Of a stretch of DNA of 64,000 nucleotides, positions 32,210-43,054 are shown piece after piece. A model generated the notes under the pieces. It ran no database searches. It was not told the DNA's origin and saw only the letters and a program-made list of their open reading frames with translations. A program made the translations under genes and the position numbers. Source of the DNA: Saussurea involucrata (Eukaryota; Streptophyta; Magnoliopsida; Asterales; Asteraceae). The first letter of the stretch is position 1. Each line of letters starts with the position of its first letter. The stretch spans positions 95,892,929-95,956,928 of the forward strand of contig CM066314.1 in assembly GCA_033807775.1 (NCBI GenBank). Reading direction: 5' to 3'.

Positions 32210-34584
32210 TTAGTTTTTCTTGGGTACCCACTTAACCATGTGTACACGTTTGTCAGTGGAAGTAGTTGGAATGGAAGCTTCAGCAGTCTTCGCAACATTT
32301 GAAGATTCAGCTTTGTCAGTCTTCACTTTGGTTAATTTCTTAACCTCAGTGGTCTTCTTTGCCTTGGGGGCAATGATCTTCACCTAATCTATCTTTTTAG
32401 CTTGGGTGGCTGTGGGGCACTTACTAGCAATATGATTTGTATGTCTACAATGATAACATTTCCTATAACTAAAAATAGTTCTAGGACCATTTGAATGCTG
32501 AGCATTTGATTTTGAATTAGAAGGACCAGCACCAAATAAGCTATTGGCTTTTGAAATGGGAGGAACATTTAGTTCTTCGGATTTCTTACCAAAGACATCC
32601 ACTATGATTCTAGGAGTAGATCGCTGAATAGATCCACGCTGAGTAGATCCAGAGATCTGATTCCTTGATCTAGAGGGATAGGTCACTGAAGCTTTAGAAG
32701 CATTCAGCTTAGGTACTAAGGTACCCTTCTGAGGATTTTGGTTTAAAGCAATTCCTTTACCTTTATCTTTAAAGACAGAGGTAGGTTTTGGATAAACCAT
32801 TTTCTCTTTACCTTTTGAAGAGGTAGAAATTTCCTCAGGGTTAGGAGGTTGAGAAGAGGAACACTGAGAGGATGAATTATCAGCGATTGAGGATACCAAA
32901 GTTCCAAATAAGAGCATGGAACGATCGGTGTGGTTCTAGAGTATCAGCTTTGTAACCAAGACCACGTTTAACACTTAGGGGAATCTGAGACTTAATTATC
33001 TCAGTGATCTTTGTTGAGGAATTATACCATCCATCAACAGTAGCTTTTTCATCTTTTAATGCAGCGATAGCTTTTTCGAGCTCGATTTTGACTAGCTGAT
33101 TTCGGTGAACTTGATCTTTAAAATCTTCTTCAATTTTAGAAAGATTTTCTATTTGAAGGTGACAGTTTTTAAGCTGTTCAGCGAGATCAAGGTTTTGATT
33201 TTCAACTACAGTTTTGCCATTCATGGCTTCATATAAACTTCTAGTCAAGAGATCGATCTTTCGAAGACTATCAGCTTCATCAATATTTGCAATATTGGTA
33301 AAGAAGGAAGGTGATACCTGAGTTGCAGAGGTTGAAGTAGAGGGAATGTCAGAATTGTCTTCCTCATCTTCAAGTTTGGCCATAAGACAGAGATTGGCTT
33401 CATCATCTTCAGAGTCAGATGTTTCTTCCTCACCAGAGTCAGCCCAATCATAGTCAGCCATCAGGCCTTTGCCTTTCTTCTTAAAGCTTTTCAGCTTCAC
33501 ATACCTTTCTTTCAGCTTGGCGTATTTGTCATCTCTATTCCTGGGAATAAAGTTTTTCTTGGGAAACGCTGAGTTTCTCGAAACTTTCTTTGACTTGCAC
33601 TCGTTAGCGAAATGTCCTATCTTTTCACAGTTAAAACAAGTAGCAGTAGCCTTATCAACAAGAGCTGATGATCTTGGCTTGTCAGTAATGGAAAGAGGTT
33701 TATTCTTTCTGAACATTTTCTTTTTGGCGAATCTCCCGAACTTTTTAGTGAGGAGAGCCAAAGATTCATCAAGAGTCAGAATCTGATGACCTTTCAGAGT
33801 TACTCTCCAACTCAGTGCTAGTGACTGAGGGTCGCTGAGTGGAAGGTTCCTCTGAGATTAAAGCAACAGGGGTGCTTTTGGAATCTTTTACAATATTCTT
33901 CTTAAGATGACTCGATTGCTCTTGATTCAGCATCGTGCCATATAAGGTAGAAAGGGTCATTGATTTTAAATCCTTTGACAGCTTGAGACACATAGAATAA
34001 CTGTCCCAGCTTTCAGGTAAACATTCTAAGAACTTTGTCAGCACTTCAAAGTTAGAATATTCCTTACCAACAGTTATTAAACAGTTAAAACGTTGGTGTA
34101 CTTTAGAGAGAGTTTCATTCTTACCACAAATGAAGCTTTCATAATGTCTTACCAGGTTGATCTTTCGAGAGTCCTAGACTTCAAAAGTACCTTCATACTG
34201 AACACATATTGTGTCCCACGTAGCTTTTGAGGTTTTCAGGTTCATGATGGAATGGTAGACTTTGTCAGGAAGAGCCATGGAGAGTATGGATTTGGCTTTG
34301 GTGTCGATAGCCAGTTTCTTCTTATCTTCATCACTCCACATATAAATTTCCTTAGGAATCAGCCTTTCTGGAATAGCAGGTCTATTCTCAGCGGCTGGAA
34401 CTGCAGCATCAATTCTTACAGGAATATATAGGCCGTTTTCAAGATAATAAGGCATAGTAGGGTCTACACCTTCTAAGAAGAGAATCATCCTATTTTTCCA
34501 TAGATTAAAATTATCTCTGGAGAAGCTAGGGGGTTTTGCAAGAGAAACATTGTCAATATAGTTTGTGTTTGTGTTGGTAGCCAT
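32210..34584 (-). pseudogene. gag: R5 gag
   Basis: ATG 34584 with the UBN2-type Gag domain. A TAG (34174-34176; CAG in R4), a small loss near 34070 and an 8-bp deletion near 33765 relative to R4 break the frame. A segment 33761-32880 carries knuckle CFNCEKIGHFANEC and the coiled coil. 32917-32384 carries the second knuckle CYHCRHTNHIASKC. A TAG at 32384 and the final WVPKKN with TAA (32210-32212) follow. Domain order is the same as R4 gag. Confidence 0.85.
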
Positions 34585-34652
34585 TTTCAGAAATAGCAAG
34601 GAAGAGAAATCTTAGTATAGATCAGATCTTGTTTATGAGATTAACCAAATCT

Positions 34653-34664
34653 GCTCTGATACCA
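34653..34664 (-). other. R5 primer-binding site (iMet tRNA)
   Basis: Minus-strand TGGTATCAGAGC, two bases inside the 5' LTR end. Confidence 0.95.
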
Positions 34665-34666
34665 CT

Positions 34667-35632
34667 TGTTGGTCCCGGAGGACAATACAAGTTTGTAGAA
34701 GGGGGGGGGGGTGAATATAAACACACGGATTTTAATTTTCTAAATTGTTTATTGATAAATCATTAACAATTTACAGCTTGTTGCGGAACAAGATTAAGGA
34801 TAAACCTAAATCTAAACAAGTTGGAACACTAAGTTTTCTTGCACTAAGAAGGAGAAGGAAATTACTAATAATAACCTATCTCAAGATAAGAAAGATGACT
34901 TGACCAGAGTTAGCAAGTGCTTCAAAAATGAAGCTAGAGTCCTTCTTATATACTGCATGCATTTAATGCATGGCAGTTTATACTTTACACGTGGCAGCAA
35001 CTGATTGGTTGTATGTCATTGACCTTTGTAGACAACCTTAGTAGTCGCATGTTGGAACAGTGTAGAATAAGAGTGGTTGTACGATTTCAGACAACAAGGA
35101 GGTTCTTTTTTGACATATCGTACGGAGTCGTGCAAGGGTGGTTAAGACAAAGGTACTTTGTACGGAGGACTTCATGATCAGCTTACGTCGATTCAGCGCT
35201 TTATCATTCTATATCAGTGAATGACAAAGTTCAGCGATAGCTGAAGTCTTGTACTTGATACTTCACGTTGAGTGGACAAATCTGAGTCTTCGCTGATCCG
35301 CATCAGTTCATTAGGAGACTTGTCGCTGGTTCTTGAGCTTGATCTTCGACTTCAGCGTAGAACCTATGTTGACGTGAAACTTGTCTTCAGGAATCATAAG
35401 TAAACAACTAACTTATCAGCGATCATCATAAGGACTGAACAGGCTCAGAGCATTATGGTGAACAACGTTCGCTGAATGTTTAATCTAAAGAGCGAGAGGT
35501 CCTATCAGCGGTATTGTAAAGTCTTAGTACTTATAAGCGATAGTGAAACTCTGATACATATTGTTTACTTACAATTTTCACTAAGTATTTAAGAGAGGGT
35601 CATTATCAAATCACCGATGGTTTGGATCAACA
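34667..35632 (-). repeat. R5 5' LTR (966 bp)
   Basis: Plus strand TGTTGGTCCC to GGATCAACA. It has an 11-base G run (34701-34711) where the other R5 LTR has 16. It carries the same G-box, paired CATGCA motifs and TATA as the other family LTRs. Confidence 0.95.
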
Positions 35633-36054
35633 CTACTGCTGCTGCTGGACAACCTCAGGGAGTTGAAAACCCTGAGGAAACCGAGAAAACTCCCTCTGCT
35701 CTTGAGGGGGAGCAACTCGATGAGGAAACTGAAGCTGCTGCTGACGTGACCAAACCTTACGCTGATGATGTCGAGTCTGAAGAAGAAGCTGAAGACGATG
35801 AAGCTATCGACATCTCTGATGAAGAACCATCATCATCCCATAAAAACGATGATGATGATGATGACGATGATGATGATGATTCCTTCTTCGTTCAGCCCAA
35901 GAAGGTCCCTGCTCTAAAAGGGATTTCAATAAAAGAACCATCAGGGGAGACGACCAAGACAAAGCCTGCAGCATCTGAAGTTGACAAAGGGAAAAATAAA
36001 GGCCTCGCTGCAGAAGGCAATCTGGCCATCCTTCAAATAAAGCCAGTTTCTCAG
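35633..36054 (+). pseudogene. R4 env-like ORF, middle part after R5
   Basis: Begins with the right CTACT copy, then continues the R4 frame: an acidic stretch with an 11-Asp run encoded by GAT/GAC repeats (~35848-35880), then Lys/Pro-rich sequence, up to KPVSQ at 36054. It borders the intron-like segment at 36055. This part aligns with the R5 acidic tail. Confidence 0.75.
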
Positions 36055-36213
36055 GTACAATATATTCTCTTCCCTTACACTGCATCCCTTCTCTATCCCT
36101 TCTCAATCTCAGTTCTCCTCTCCATAAAACCTCTATACACTTAACCATATTCTTTTCTCTATCTCTTTCTTCCCCAACTCTTCTTACTTAAACAATCGCT
36201 GCTTTTCAGCTAG
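36055..36213 (+). other. Intron-like segment inside R4 env-like ORF (159 bp)
   Basis: CAG|GTACAA at the left, a pyrimidine-rich body, TTTTCAGCTAG|TCC at the right. Using the CTAG acceptor restores the frame seen in R5; the preceding CAG would give an early stop. Read without splicing, 29 codons (36055-36141) stay open, are strongly hydrophobic (starts VQYILFPYTASLLY) and stop at 36142-36144, the same place as in R5. Confidence 0.6.
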
Positions 36214-37468
36214 TCCTCTCCCCTGTTTGAGGATCCAGCTGAAGTCCCCACTGCTGCACCAACAATAATCCCAGCCACAAGAGCCGAAGATATAATCCCA
36301 GTCTTGGATTTAATCACTAAGACCGATGAACCTGAAGAACAACTTCTCTCTCACAAAAACAGACCTTCCTTAGCTCCTCAAAAGCTAAGTGAAGAGGATC
36401 AGAAAAGGAGAGAAGAAATGATCAGGAAGTTCGAAGATCTGCGAATCATCCTCCTTCGCTCCAAAGTCACTCATGTTCCTACAAAGTTCAGGTTATCAAA
36501 GAAAGAGTTCGCTGATCACCTCAGAGCCAAAAGGCTACTCGCCGAAAAGAAGGAAGCTGAAGAAAAAGATAAGGCCCTCGCCATCCAGCTTGGCCAAGAA
36601 TCGGTGAATGACTCCGCACTGAAAAGGACTCCCATCGAAGTCCAACGTCAGTTGTGGGAAGACGCCCAGAAGATTAATCGAAGAAAAGACCAAGGTGTCT
36701 CAATCTACCTTGAAATGGTGTAAAGAGAAAGTACACTTTCGATATCGTGCTGCTAGAATTAACAAGGTTCACATCACTGGAAGAACGACCATCAAAGTTC
36801 CAATTGTTGAAGTCGAAATATTCAGAGAGAACGACACCACTGAATCCTTCTACGATGATGCTATCACGAGGTATGGTCTCTCTGAATGGTTGGAGATCAG
36901 AATAGCCATTCAGAAGTCACGTTCTAAATACAAGGATCATGTCGAGAAACTTATAAATCGACAGATCGACTTGGTGTCTTCTGCTGTGGATATTCCTCCT
37001 CCCACTCCTCTTGCGACTCAACAAAGAAGGGCCTCTGCAAAGAAAAAGTCAAAACCTTCAGATTCAGGTCCTCGTATCCGGAACGAAACAGGAATTGGTT
37101 TCTCACGCGAAGAAGTACTTGGTCCTGAACCTGACCTCTCAGCGCTTGACACCTCCCTGCCTCCTGGTTAACGATTCATCCCCGGAAAGGTCATAAGCGA
37201 ACCTTATGGTATCTTCTTTCACGACTATGATGAAGGACAACGTTTTCAACGTGTCTCTGAGCTTCCCATCACTCCCATTTAACAGCTCAGAGATCTCATC
37301 TATTGGTGTGAATTCAGATGCGATCTTCAGGCACGATATCTCAAGCCCCTGATCTTCAAAGAAGCACAAGAAAGAAGAAATCAAGGAAAAACTGTCCCTG
37401 ACTGGATGATCCCTACAACAAAGACCCTTGATGAACTTCTCATTAAGGAAGAACCTTTTGAAGGCTGA
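36214..37468 (+). pseudogene. R4 env-like ORF, C-terminal part
   Basis: Open from 36214 to 36723 (Lys/Glu/Arg-rich helical region), then a frameshift near 36675 and an open frame to 37171 with VHFRYRAARINKVHITGR and Pro-rich VDIPPPTPLAT. A TAA at 37169 (GGT TAA) is followed by more homology to R5, ending TGA 37466-37468. Total env-like length without introns is about 4 kb, i.e. around 1,300 residues, long for an extra copia ORF. Confidence 0.72.
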
Positions 37469-37729
37469 TAGGATTTCCTTGTAATCTTTCTATCTTTATC
37501 AGCTTACATCTTTTGTACTTGTAATTTAAATTTGCTGTACTTGTAATTTTTCTACTTCCCTCTGTAATCTTAAACGAAGTAAAAATAAAATTTCCAGCGA
37601 ATGTACTTTACTCCATTAGTACTTAAAAGATCCCAGAAAACAGTAAAAGGAACAAATATTTTATGAGTTCTTTTTGTCCTTATGTTTTCATACTTAGCAA
37701 ATTTCTTTGTTGCTATGTCATAATCAAAT

Positions 37730-37739
37730 AGGGGGAGAT
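37730..37739 (+). other. R4 3' polypurine tract
   Basis: AGGGGGAGAT immediately before the 3' LTR start TGTTGATCC. The ~260 bp between the env-like stop and this tract is AT-rich and holds no ORF. Confidence 0.92.
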
Positions 37740-38647
37740 TGTTGATCCAAACCCTCAGTGATTTGACAATGACCCTCTCTTAAACACTTCGTGAAAATTG
37801 TAAGTAAACAATATGTATTAGAGTTTCACTATCGCTGATAAGTACTATGTCTCTACAGTACCGCTGATAGGAAACTCACACTCTTTAGATTAAGATATTC
37901 AACGAACACTGTTCATCCAGTAGCTCTGAGCGTGTTCAGTCTCTATGATGATCACTGATAAGGTATAGTTGTTTACTTATGATCCCTGAAGACAAGTCTC
38001 ACGTCAACATAGGTTCTACGCTGAAGTCGAAGATCAAGCCCAAGAACCAGCGACAAGTCTACTAATGAACTGATGCGGATATCAGCGAAGCAAGACCTGT
38101 CCATTCAACGTGAAGTATCAAGTAGAAGACTTTAGCAATCGCTGACCTTTATCACTCACTGATAAAGTACTGTTCAACGAACGCTGATCATGAAGTCTCC
38201 CTCAACAAGTTACTTTTGTCTTACCCCTTTGCACGTCTCCGTACGAAATGTCAGAACAGACCTTCCTTCTGTCTAGAATCGTACAACAAACTCTGATTCT
38301 ACACTGTGCACCATGCGGCTACTATGGTTGTCTACAAAGGTCAAAACATGCAACCACTCAGCTGCTGCCACGTGTAAAGTAACACTACCATGCATTAAAT
38401 GCATGCAATATATAAGAAGAATCCTACTTCAGAATTGAAGTGCTCGGCCATCTTCTTCTTTCTCTCTTAGTGTTAGAATATTAGTGTTCTTAACTTATTT
38501 AGATTAGGTTAATCCTTAATCTTGTTCCGCAACAAGTTGTAAATTGTTTTAAGGTTTATCAATAAACAATTTAGAAAGTAAAAATCGTGTGTTTGTATTC
38601 AACCCCCCCCCCCCTCTACAAACTTGTATAACCCTTCGGGACCAACA
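37740..38647 (+). repeat. R4 3' LTR (908 bp)
   Basis: TGTTGATCC to GGGACCAACA, then the TSD GTTTG (38648-38652). It has a C run of 12 where the 5' LTR has 7. About 50 bases present in the 5' LTR are missing near 38475. Confidence 0.95.
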
Positions 38648-38652
38648 GTTTG

Positions 38653-40011
38653 AAAGAGTGCTTCGTGTTCTAATAAATTGATAAGGTTTAAGGAAGCTCA
38701 AACGGAGGTTTTCTATCGTAAAGATTTACTCTATTCGAAGAAACAGAAGCTCAAGTCAAGTTTGAAGTTTTCGATCGTTTTTTGGAATTTTTCAGAATCA
38801 AATATCGAAAGATTCGAAGCGAGTTTCGACTTCCAATCAATTAAGGAATCTTAAACGAAGAGATTCTAGCATAAAGGATCAGTTCATTCGAAGAAACATA
38901 AGCTCACGGCTTGTTGTCGAAAAAAATTCGGTTTTTCGAAAATTTTCTATTGCGAATATCGAGCGTTTGAAAGCTTCTTTCGATTTCTAATCAGTTAAGG
39001 GTGGTTAAGGGATCATAAACGAATAGTTTCGGTCGAAAAAGAAGGTTCCATAACGTGTTTTGCAGGTCTGGTCGTGAGGCTGATGATGATGAATAGTAAC
39101 TTAACGGAATTCCGTTAGTTTCGTTTAGTTTGTGACAAATTTGGTCCTTTTTCTGTTAAATCCGTCAAAGTCAGTTATTATTGTTCCGTTATTTTGTTAG
39201 TTTTGTTACATTTCAAGTCTTTTTTCATTATTTCTTTAGTTAGTGTCGTTAGTTAGCTGTCAGTTAACTATCCGTTAGGTTTCTTCGTTAAGTTTCTTAC
39301 TTTTTTGGTCTTTTCGTTAGTTTTCCCGATATGTCTGTGGTTTCAGATTTTACAGTTTCAGTCCCTGTAGTTCAAGTTCAAGTGTTTAAAAGTTTTGGTC
39401 CTTGTAGTTCTAGTTTAGGATTTTTATAGTTTTAGTCCCTATAGTTGTTAGTCTCGTGTTTTTACATTTTTGGTCCCTAGACTTTTATCTTTTAGATTTT
39501 TACAAGTTTAGTCCTTTTAGTTTTTAATTTACAGTTTTTGTCATTTTCAGTCTTTGTTCTTGTCGAGTCTTAGTATTTTTCACTTTTAGTCCTTGTTTTT
39601 CGTATTAGTGTCTTTTTTGTCGATTTTAGTCCCTATATTTTGTATTTTTCATATTTTTGTCATCTTAGTGTCAATTTTTTGTTATTTTACCTGCTTTTGT
39701 TCGTAACTGATATATTTTTCTCTTGTTTTGCAGGTTTGCCAATTAAAGTTCAACATTTTCGCGTTAAATTTTTAGAATTTTTTGAAGACAAATTTACAGT
39801 TTGTTTTTCAGATTTTATTTTTGAAATTTTTTCTGACTTTAATTGTGTTTCTCTGATTTTATATTTTTACGAGCGTGCACATAATTCAACTTCTAAGCGA
39901 AGTTTCTCTTGACGATCACTCTATTAGGTAGTATTCTTGGTTTTATTTCTATATTCTATATTCTATTTTTGATTTCTTGTATTTGAAATTTTTTAGGATT
40001 CTATCAAGACG
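38653..40011 (+). other. R3 leader, right part
   Basis: A ~150-bp duplicated block (about 38680-38830 and 38840-39000) contains ATTCGAAGAAACA and AAGCTCA landmarks. From ~39320 to 39700 a degenerate array repeats TTTTAGTCCCTATAGTT-like units. A short ORF at 39640-39912 is low-complexity Phe/Leu and I do not support it. This corresponds to the R1 and R6 leaders, which hold different arrays. Confidence 0.5.
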
Positions 40012-41103
40012 TATGATTCATCTGAACCAGAGAGAAAATGGACTTTTCATGAAGCTAAAGATGAGATCAAGCATCTTAATGGAATGTATTTTAAATACTC
40101 AGAACTTTTTAATCAAATTGCAGATAATAATACAAAGATTAATTCTGAGAAAGCTAAATTGGAAGATAAAGTATTTTCTCTTGAATCTGAGATAAAATTT
40201 ATGAATGGAAAAATTGCAAATATTGAAGCCATAAAAGAGAAAGAGAATTCAAATCTTTAGGATGATATGAAGAAGGTTCAAGAAAATGCAAAAACTTTGG
40301 AAAATGAGAATGCTGATTTGAGAAAAAAACTTTCTGTTCTTGAAACTAATCTTTCAAAAGAAAAAGAACAATTTGAAAAAGTTTACATACAAAAGTTGTC
40401 CGATTTTTCAAAGAAATCTCTTGAAGAAACAAATATTGTTGAGCTAAAATGTATCAAACTTTCAAAACAAATTTCTGACTTTGAGAAAGTCTTGATAATT
40501 GACAGAGACAATTTTGAGAAATAAATAATAGCTTTTGATGCTGAAAGAAAATATTTTGAAGCAAAAAGTTTTGAGCTTTCACAAAAAATATCTAATTTGG
40601 AAATAGAATTAGAAATTGAAAGAAAAGAATTTGAAAAGATGAAAGTTGAAAAATTTCAAGCAAAAGGTGTGAAAGATGTCTACGCGGATGAAAGAAAGAT
40701 TTTTCAAAATGAAATAAAGAAGCTGACAACGAATTTATCTGGTTTATCTGCTGAAATTATGCAAGAGAAGAAGGTTAAATCTGACATTCAAAGTAAGTTT
40801 GATTTGTCATCCAAAGAGAGAAAAGTATTGGTCAACAAAGTTAAGGAACTTGAAGACATCATCTTCAAGGTTGATGATTCCAAACAAGCAAGTCCTGACA
40901 CGATTGTTCAGACTCCACTTGTGGACTCAATTGATTCTGAATGTTCGTTTAAGACGGCTTCAAGTTCATTCCATAAAGATGTTTCTTCAAGGGATTTGAC
41001 AGATCAAAGGGGTTTTCAAATAATCAGATTCGTCCTTCCAATCTCTTTTATAATCATTCTACTGATAATTCGGAGGCTTCTATTTCAAGGCCTACAGATA
41101 ACC
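40012..41103 (+). pseudogene. gag: R3 Gag-like pseudogene, 5' part
   Basis: Lys/Glu-rich coiled coil in one frame with TAG (40258) and TAA (40522). It aligns with R1: KERKVLVNKVKELEDIIFK here against KEKNVLINKVKELEDVIFK there, then DSxDSECSFKTASSS in both. A frameshift near 40985 follows. R6 splits it at 41103. The start codon is not clear. Same role as the R1 protein; this copy is dead. Confidence 0.8.
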
Positions 41104-41459
41104 TGTTAGGACCATAAATGTCCTACATATTGGAAAGATATATAAAGAATTATATAGAGCTTTAATTAGTTTAATTATTATTGTAAAAACTCTTAATTGT
41201 GTTGATTGGGCTTAGTTTAGCCTAATGGGCGTAGGCATTGTTTGTCTAAAACCTTAGTATATAAAGTTTAGTTAACCTTTAGTTTTAGGTTAGAAATTGA
41301 TTAGAGAGCTTATTGTTTTAGATCGTTCTTTTACTTTGAATTGTAATATTCTCTGAACGATACTTTGAATGGATACGAGATGGATGACAAGTTGAAATCA
41401 ACAATTGTTCTTGTTATAGCTCATTGATTCTATTGTTACCTGTCAATCTGGGATCTACA
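41104..41459 (+). repeat. R6 5' LTR (356 bp)
   Basis: TGTTAGGACC to GGGATCTACA. TATA-like TATATAAAG near 41260. It is followed after two bases by the PBS. Confidence 0.93.
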
Positions 41460-41461
41460 CG

Positions 41462-41473
41462 TGGTATCAGAGC
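41462..41473 (+). other. R6 primer-binding site (iMet tRNA)
   Basis: TGGTATCAGAGC directly downstream of the 5' LTR. Confidence 0.94.
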
Positions 41474-43054
41474 AGAATCGGTGATTTGAAGATATAGAAG
41501 AAATCGAACGAAAGCGAGAAAAAGCATAAATTTCGTATTGAATTTTCTGGAAAACACAGCGAGCCGTTTTGCCTATTCCCGGAGTTTGAACCGTCGGATC
41601 GTCTCGATTTTTGAACAATAGCTTCACGGCATTCTGTTCCACATTCTGAACGGTGGGATTACTCGTTAGAGGTCCAGAAGACACTCGTTTGCTGTTCGTC
41701 GTAGTGCAGTAACTTTTTCGGTGAAAAGATCATCAATCGGGTTTGCAAAGCTTTTCGTTGATTTAATAATTCGTTTGTTAATTCTCGATTGTTTAATCGT
41801 TCTTAATCCGGTGTTTATCTGTGTTTATATCGATTCTCAAAGGTATTAACTTTTCAATTTAAAAACAATTCTTGAGTTTTTGGTGTTCTTAAATTTTTGT
41901 GGTGATTATTGAAAAATAGGATATATTTTGCTTAGAAATCGATTTGGGTATGTTTGTTTTGGTGTTTTTGGTCAAAATCTAACCTTACGTGCGTGAAATC
42001 AAGCAACCCTATCAAACCCTGATCTGAATTTCTCAACCAGCCGCAGTGTCCGAAAGTTCCTTATTGTTTCCGGGTAAGTTTTCTATTTCTCACCACTATC
42101 CGGACAAATCCATCCGGATTGTTTCTGGTTCCCGGATAAAATTTCTCCCGGACACCCAATTTTTACCCGGAAACCTCACACTTCCCGGATACCCATTTAG
42201 TTCCCGGATGAAATTAAGTCTCCGGATGGAATAATCCTTTCCAGTGCACTTACTTTCCGGACAAAACAACAATTCGTGGATACTCCCGGATAACTTGTTC
42301 TTTCCGTACAAAACAACAATTCATCTAAATCCGGATGCAACTCAAGCGCACACCCTTGTTGACCATCATTTTGTTACTGTTGACTATGGAAGGTGCCTTC
42401 CACTCATACGTGGAATACATATATTGGTTAACATCATGATTCATGAAAGGTCATCATCTTTGACTTTCGGTTTTGTATGTTGCTATTTTTTTAATCAAAG
42501 TTGAGTGGTTGTGGTTTGATTTCCATACGTCAATTGTTTTAGCATTCTTACATCATATTTTATTTTTGTCTTCATTTCCACACATTATTTTGTTTACATC
42601 GCATGCATACACTTCAATCTTCATCCGGTAAGTTGTCTTTTTTGCGAGAATCTCAATCACCCGGTAAGTTTTGGTTGGTAAGTTCTGATCGGTACCCGAG
42701 TTATCGAACGTCTCGTGACTGAAAGCTTTTATCAAAAGCAGTGATTTTCCTTAACGGTCGATTTGCGAGTTTTAGTGACGGTTTGAGATCTTTTGAGACA
42801 GTTTGATCTTATTTTCGACGGTTATCATTTATGTGATTTATTTCAACATTAATTGATCTAACAGTTTGCATTCATCTTGCAGGTTTCATTCTCGAGTTTG
42901 ATTTTGTTTATTCTGGTTAACTAATCAATTTTTAAATTGTGAAAACAAATTTATTTTATAGATTTGTTTTTTAAATTTAATTTTTGATTTTCTTCATCAT
43001 TTTTCGAGTCTTCAAAACAATACCGATTTACGATCATAATTTTTCAGGTAACAA
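41474..43054 (+). other. R6 leader with CCGGA array
   Basis: About 1.6 kb of noncoding leader. Between 42108 and 42335 CCGGA occurs eleven times, mostly as CCCGGATA or TCCGGA, the latter a perfect palindrome. Two CCGGTAAG strings follow near 42625 and 42660. Short ORFs at 42046-42504 are products of this array. No gene is supported. Confidence 0.6.

Larger units (their letters stand above)
22665..35632 (-). mobile_element. R5: full-length copia element with env-like ORF, inverted inside R4
   Basis: Complete on the minus strand: 5' LTR 34667-35632, PBS 34653-34664, gag, pol, env-like, polypurine tract 23639-23650, 3' LTR 22665-23638, TSD CTACT on both sides. Length 12,968 bp. The LTRs look ~97% identical by eye. 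Its proteins align with those of R4 throughout, so one family inserted into its own copy in the opposite orientation. It is the less damaged copy: RT keeps YVDD. Confidence 0.95.
12783..38647 (+). mobile_element. R4: full-length copia element with env-like ORF, interrupted by R5
   Basis: Bounded by LTRs 12783-13736 and 37740-38647 and by the exact 5-bp duplication GTTTG (12778-12782 and 38648-38652). PBS at 13739-13750, polypurine tract at 37730-37739. Gag, pol and a very long env-like ORF follow in order. R5 sits inside the env-like ORF with its own TSD, CTACT. Subtracting R5 and one CTACT leaves about 12.9 kb, the same as R5. The pol frame has six stops but no frameshift. It belongs to the same family as R5. 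Confidence 0.92.

Noticed and set aside
22665..35632. Assembly inversion instead of a nested insertion
   Set aside because: Both ends have TG...CA LTR termini, an internal PBS and polypurine tract, and an exact CTACT duplication that keeps the host reading frame.
39640..39912. 90-codon Phe/Leu-rich ORF that could look like a membrane protein
   Set aside because: T-rich leader sequence with degenerate TTTAGTCCC repeats; composition alone gives Phe/Leu.
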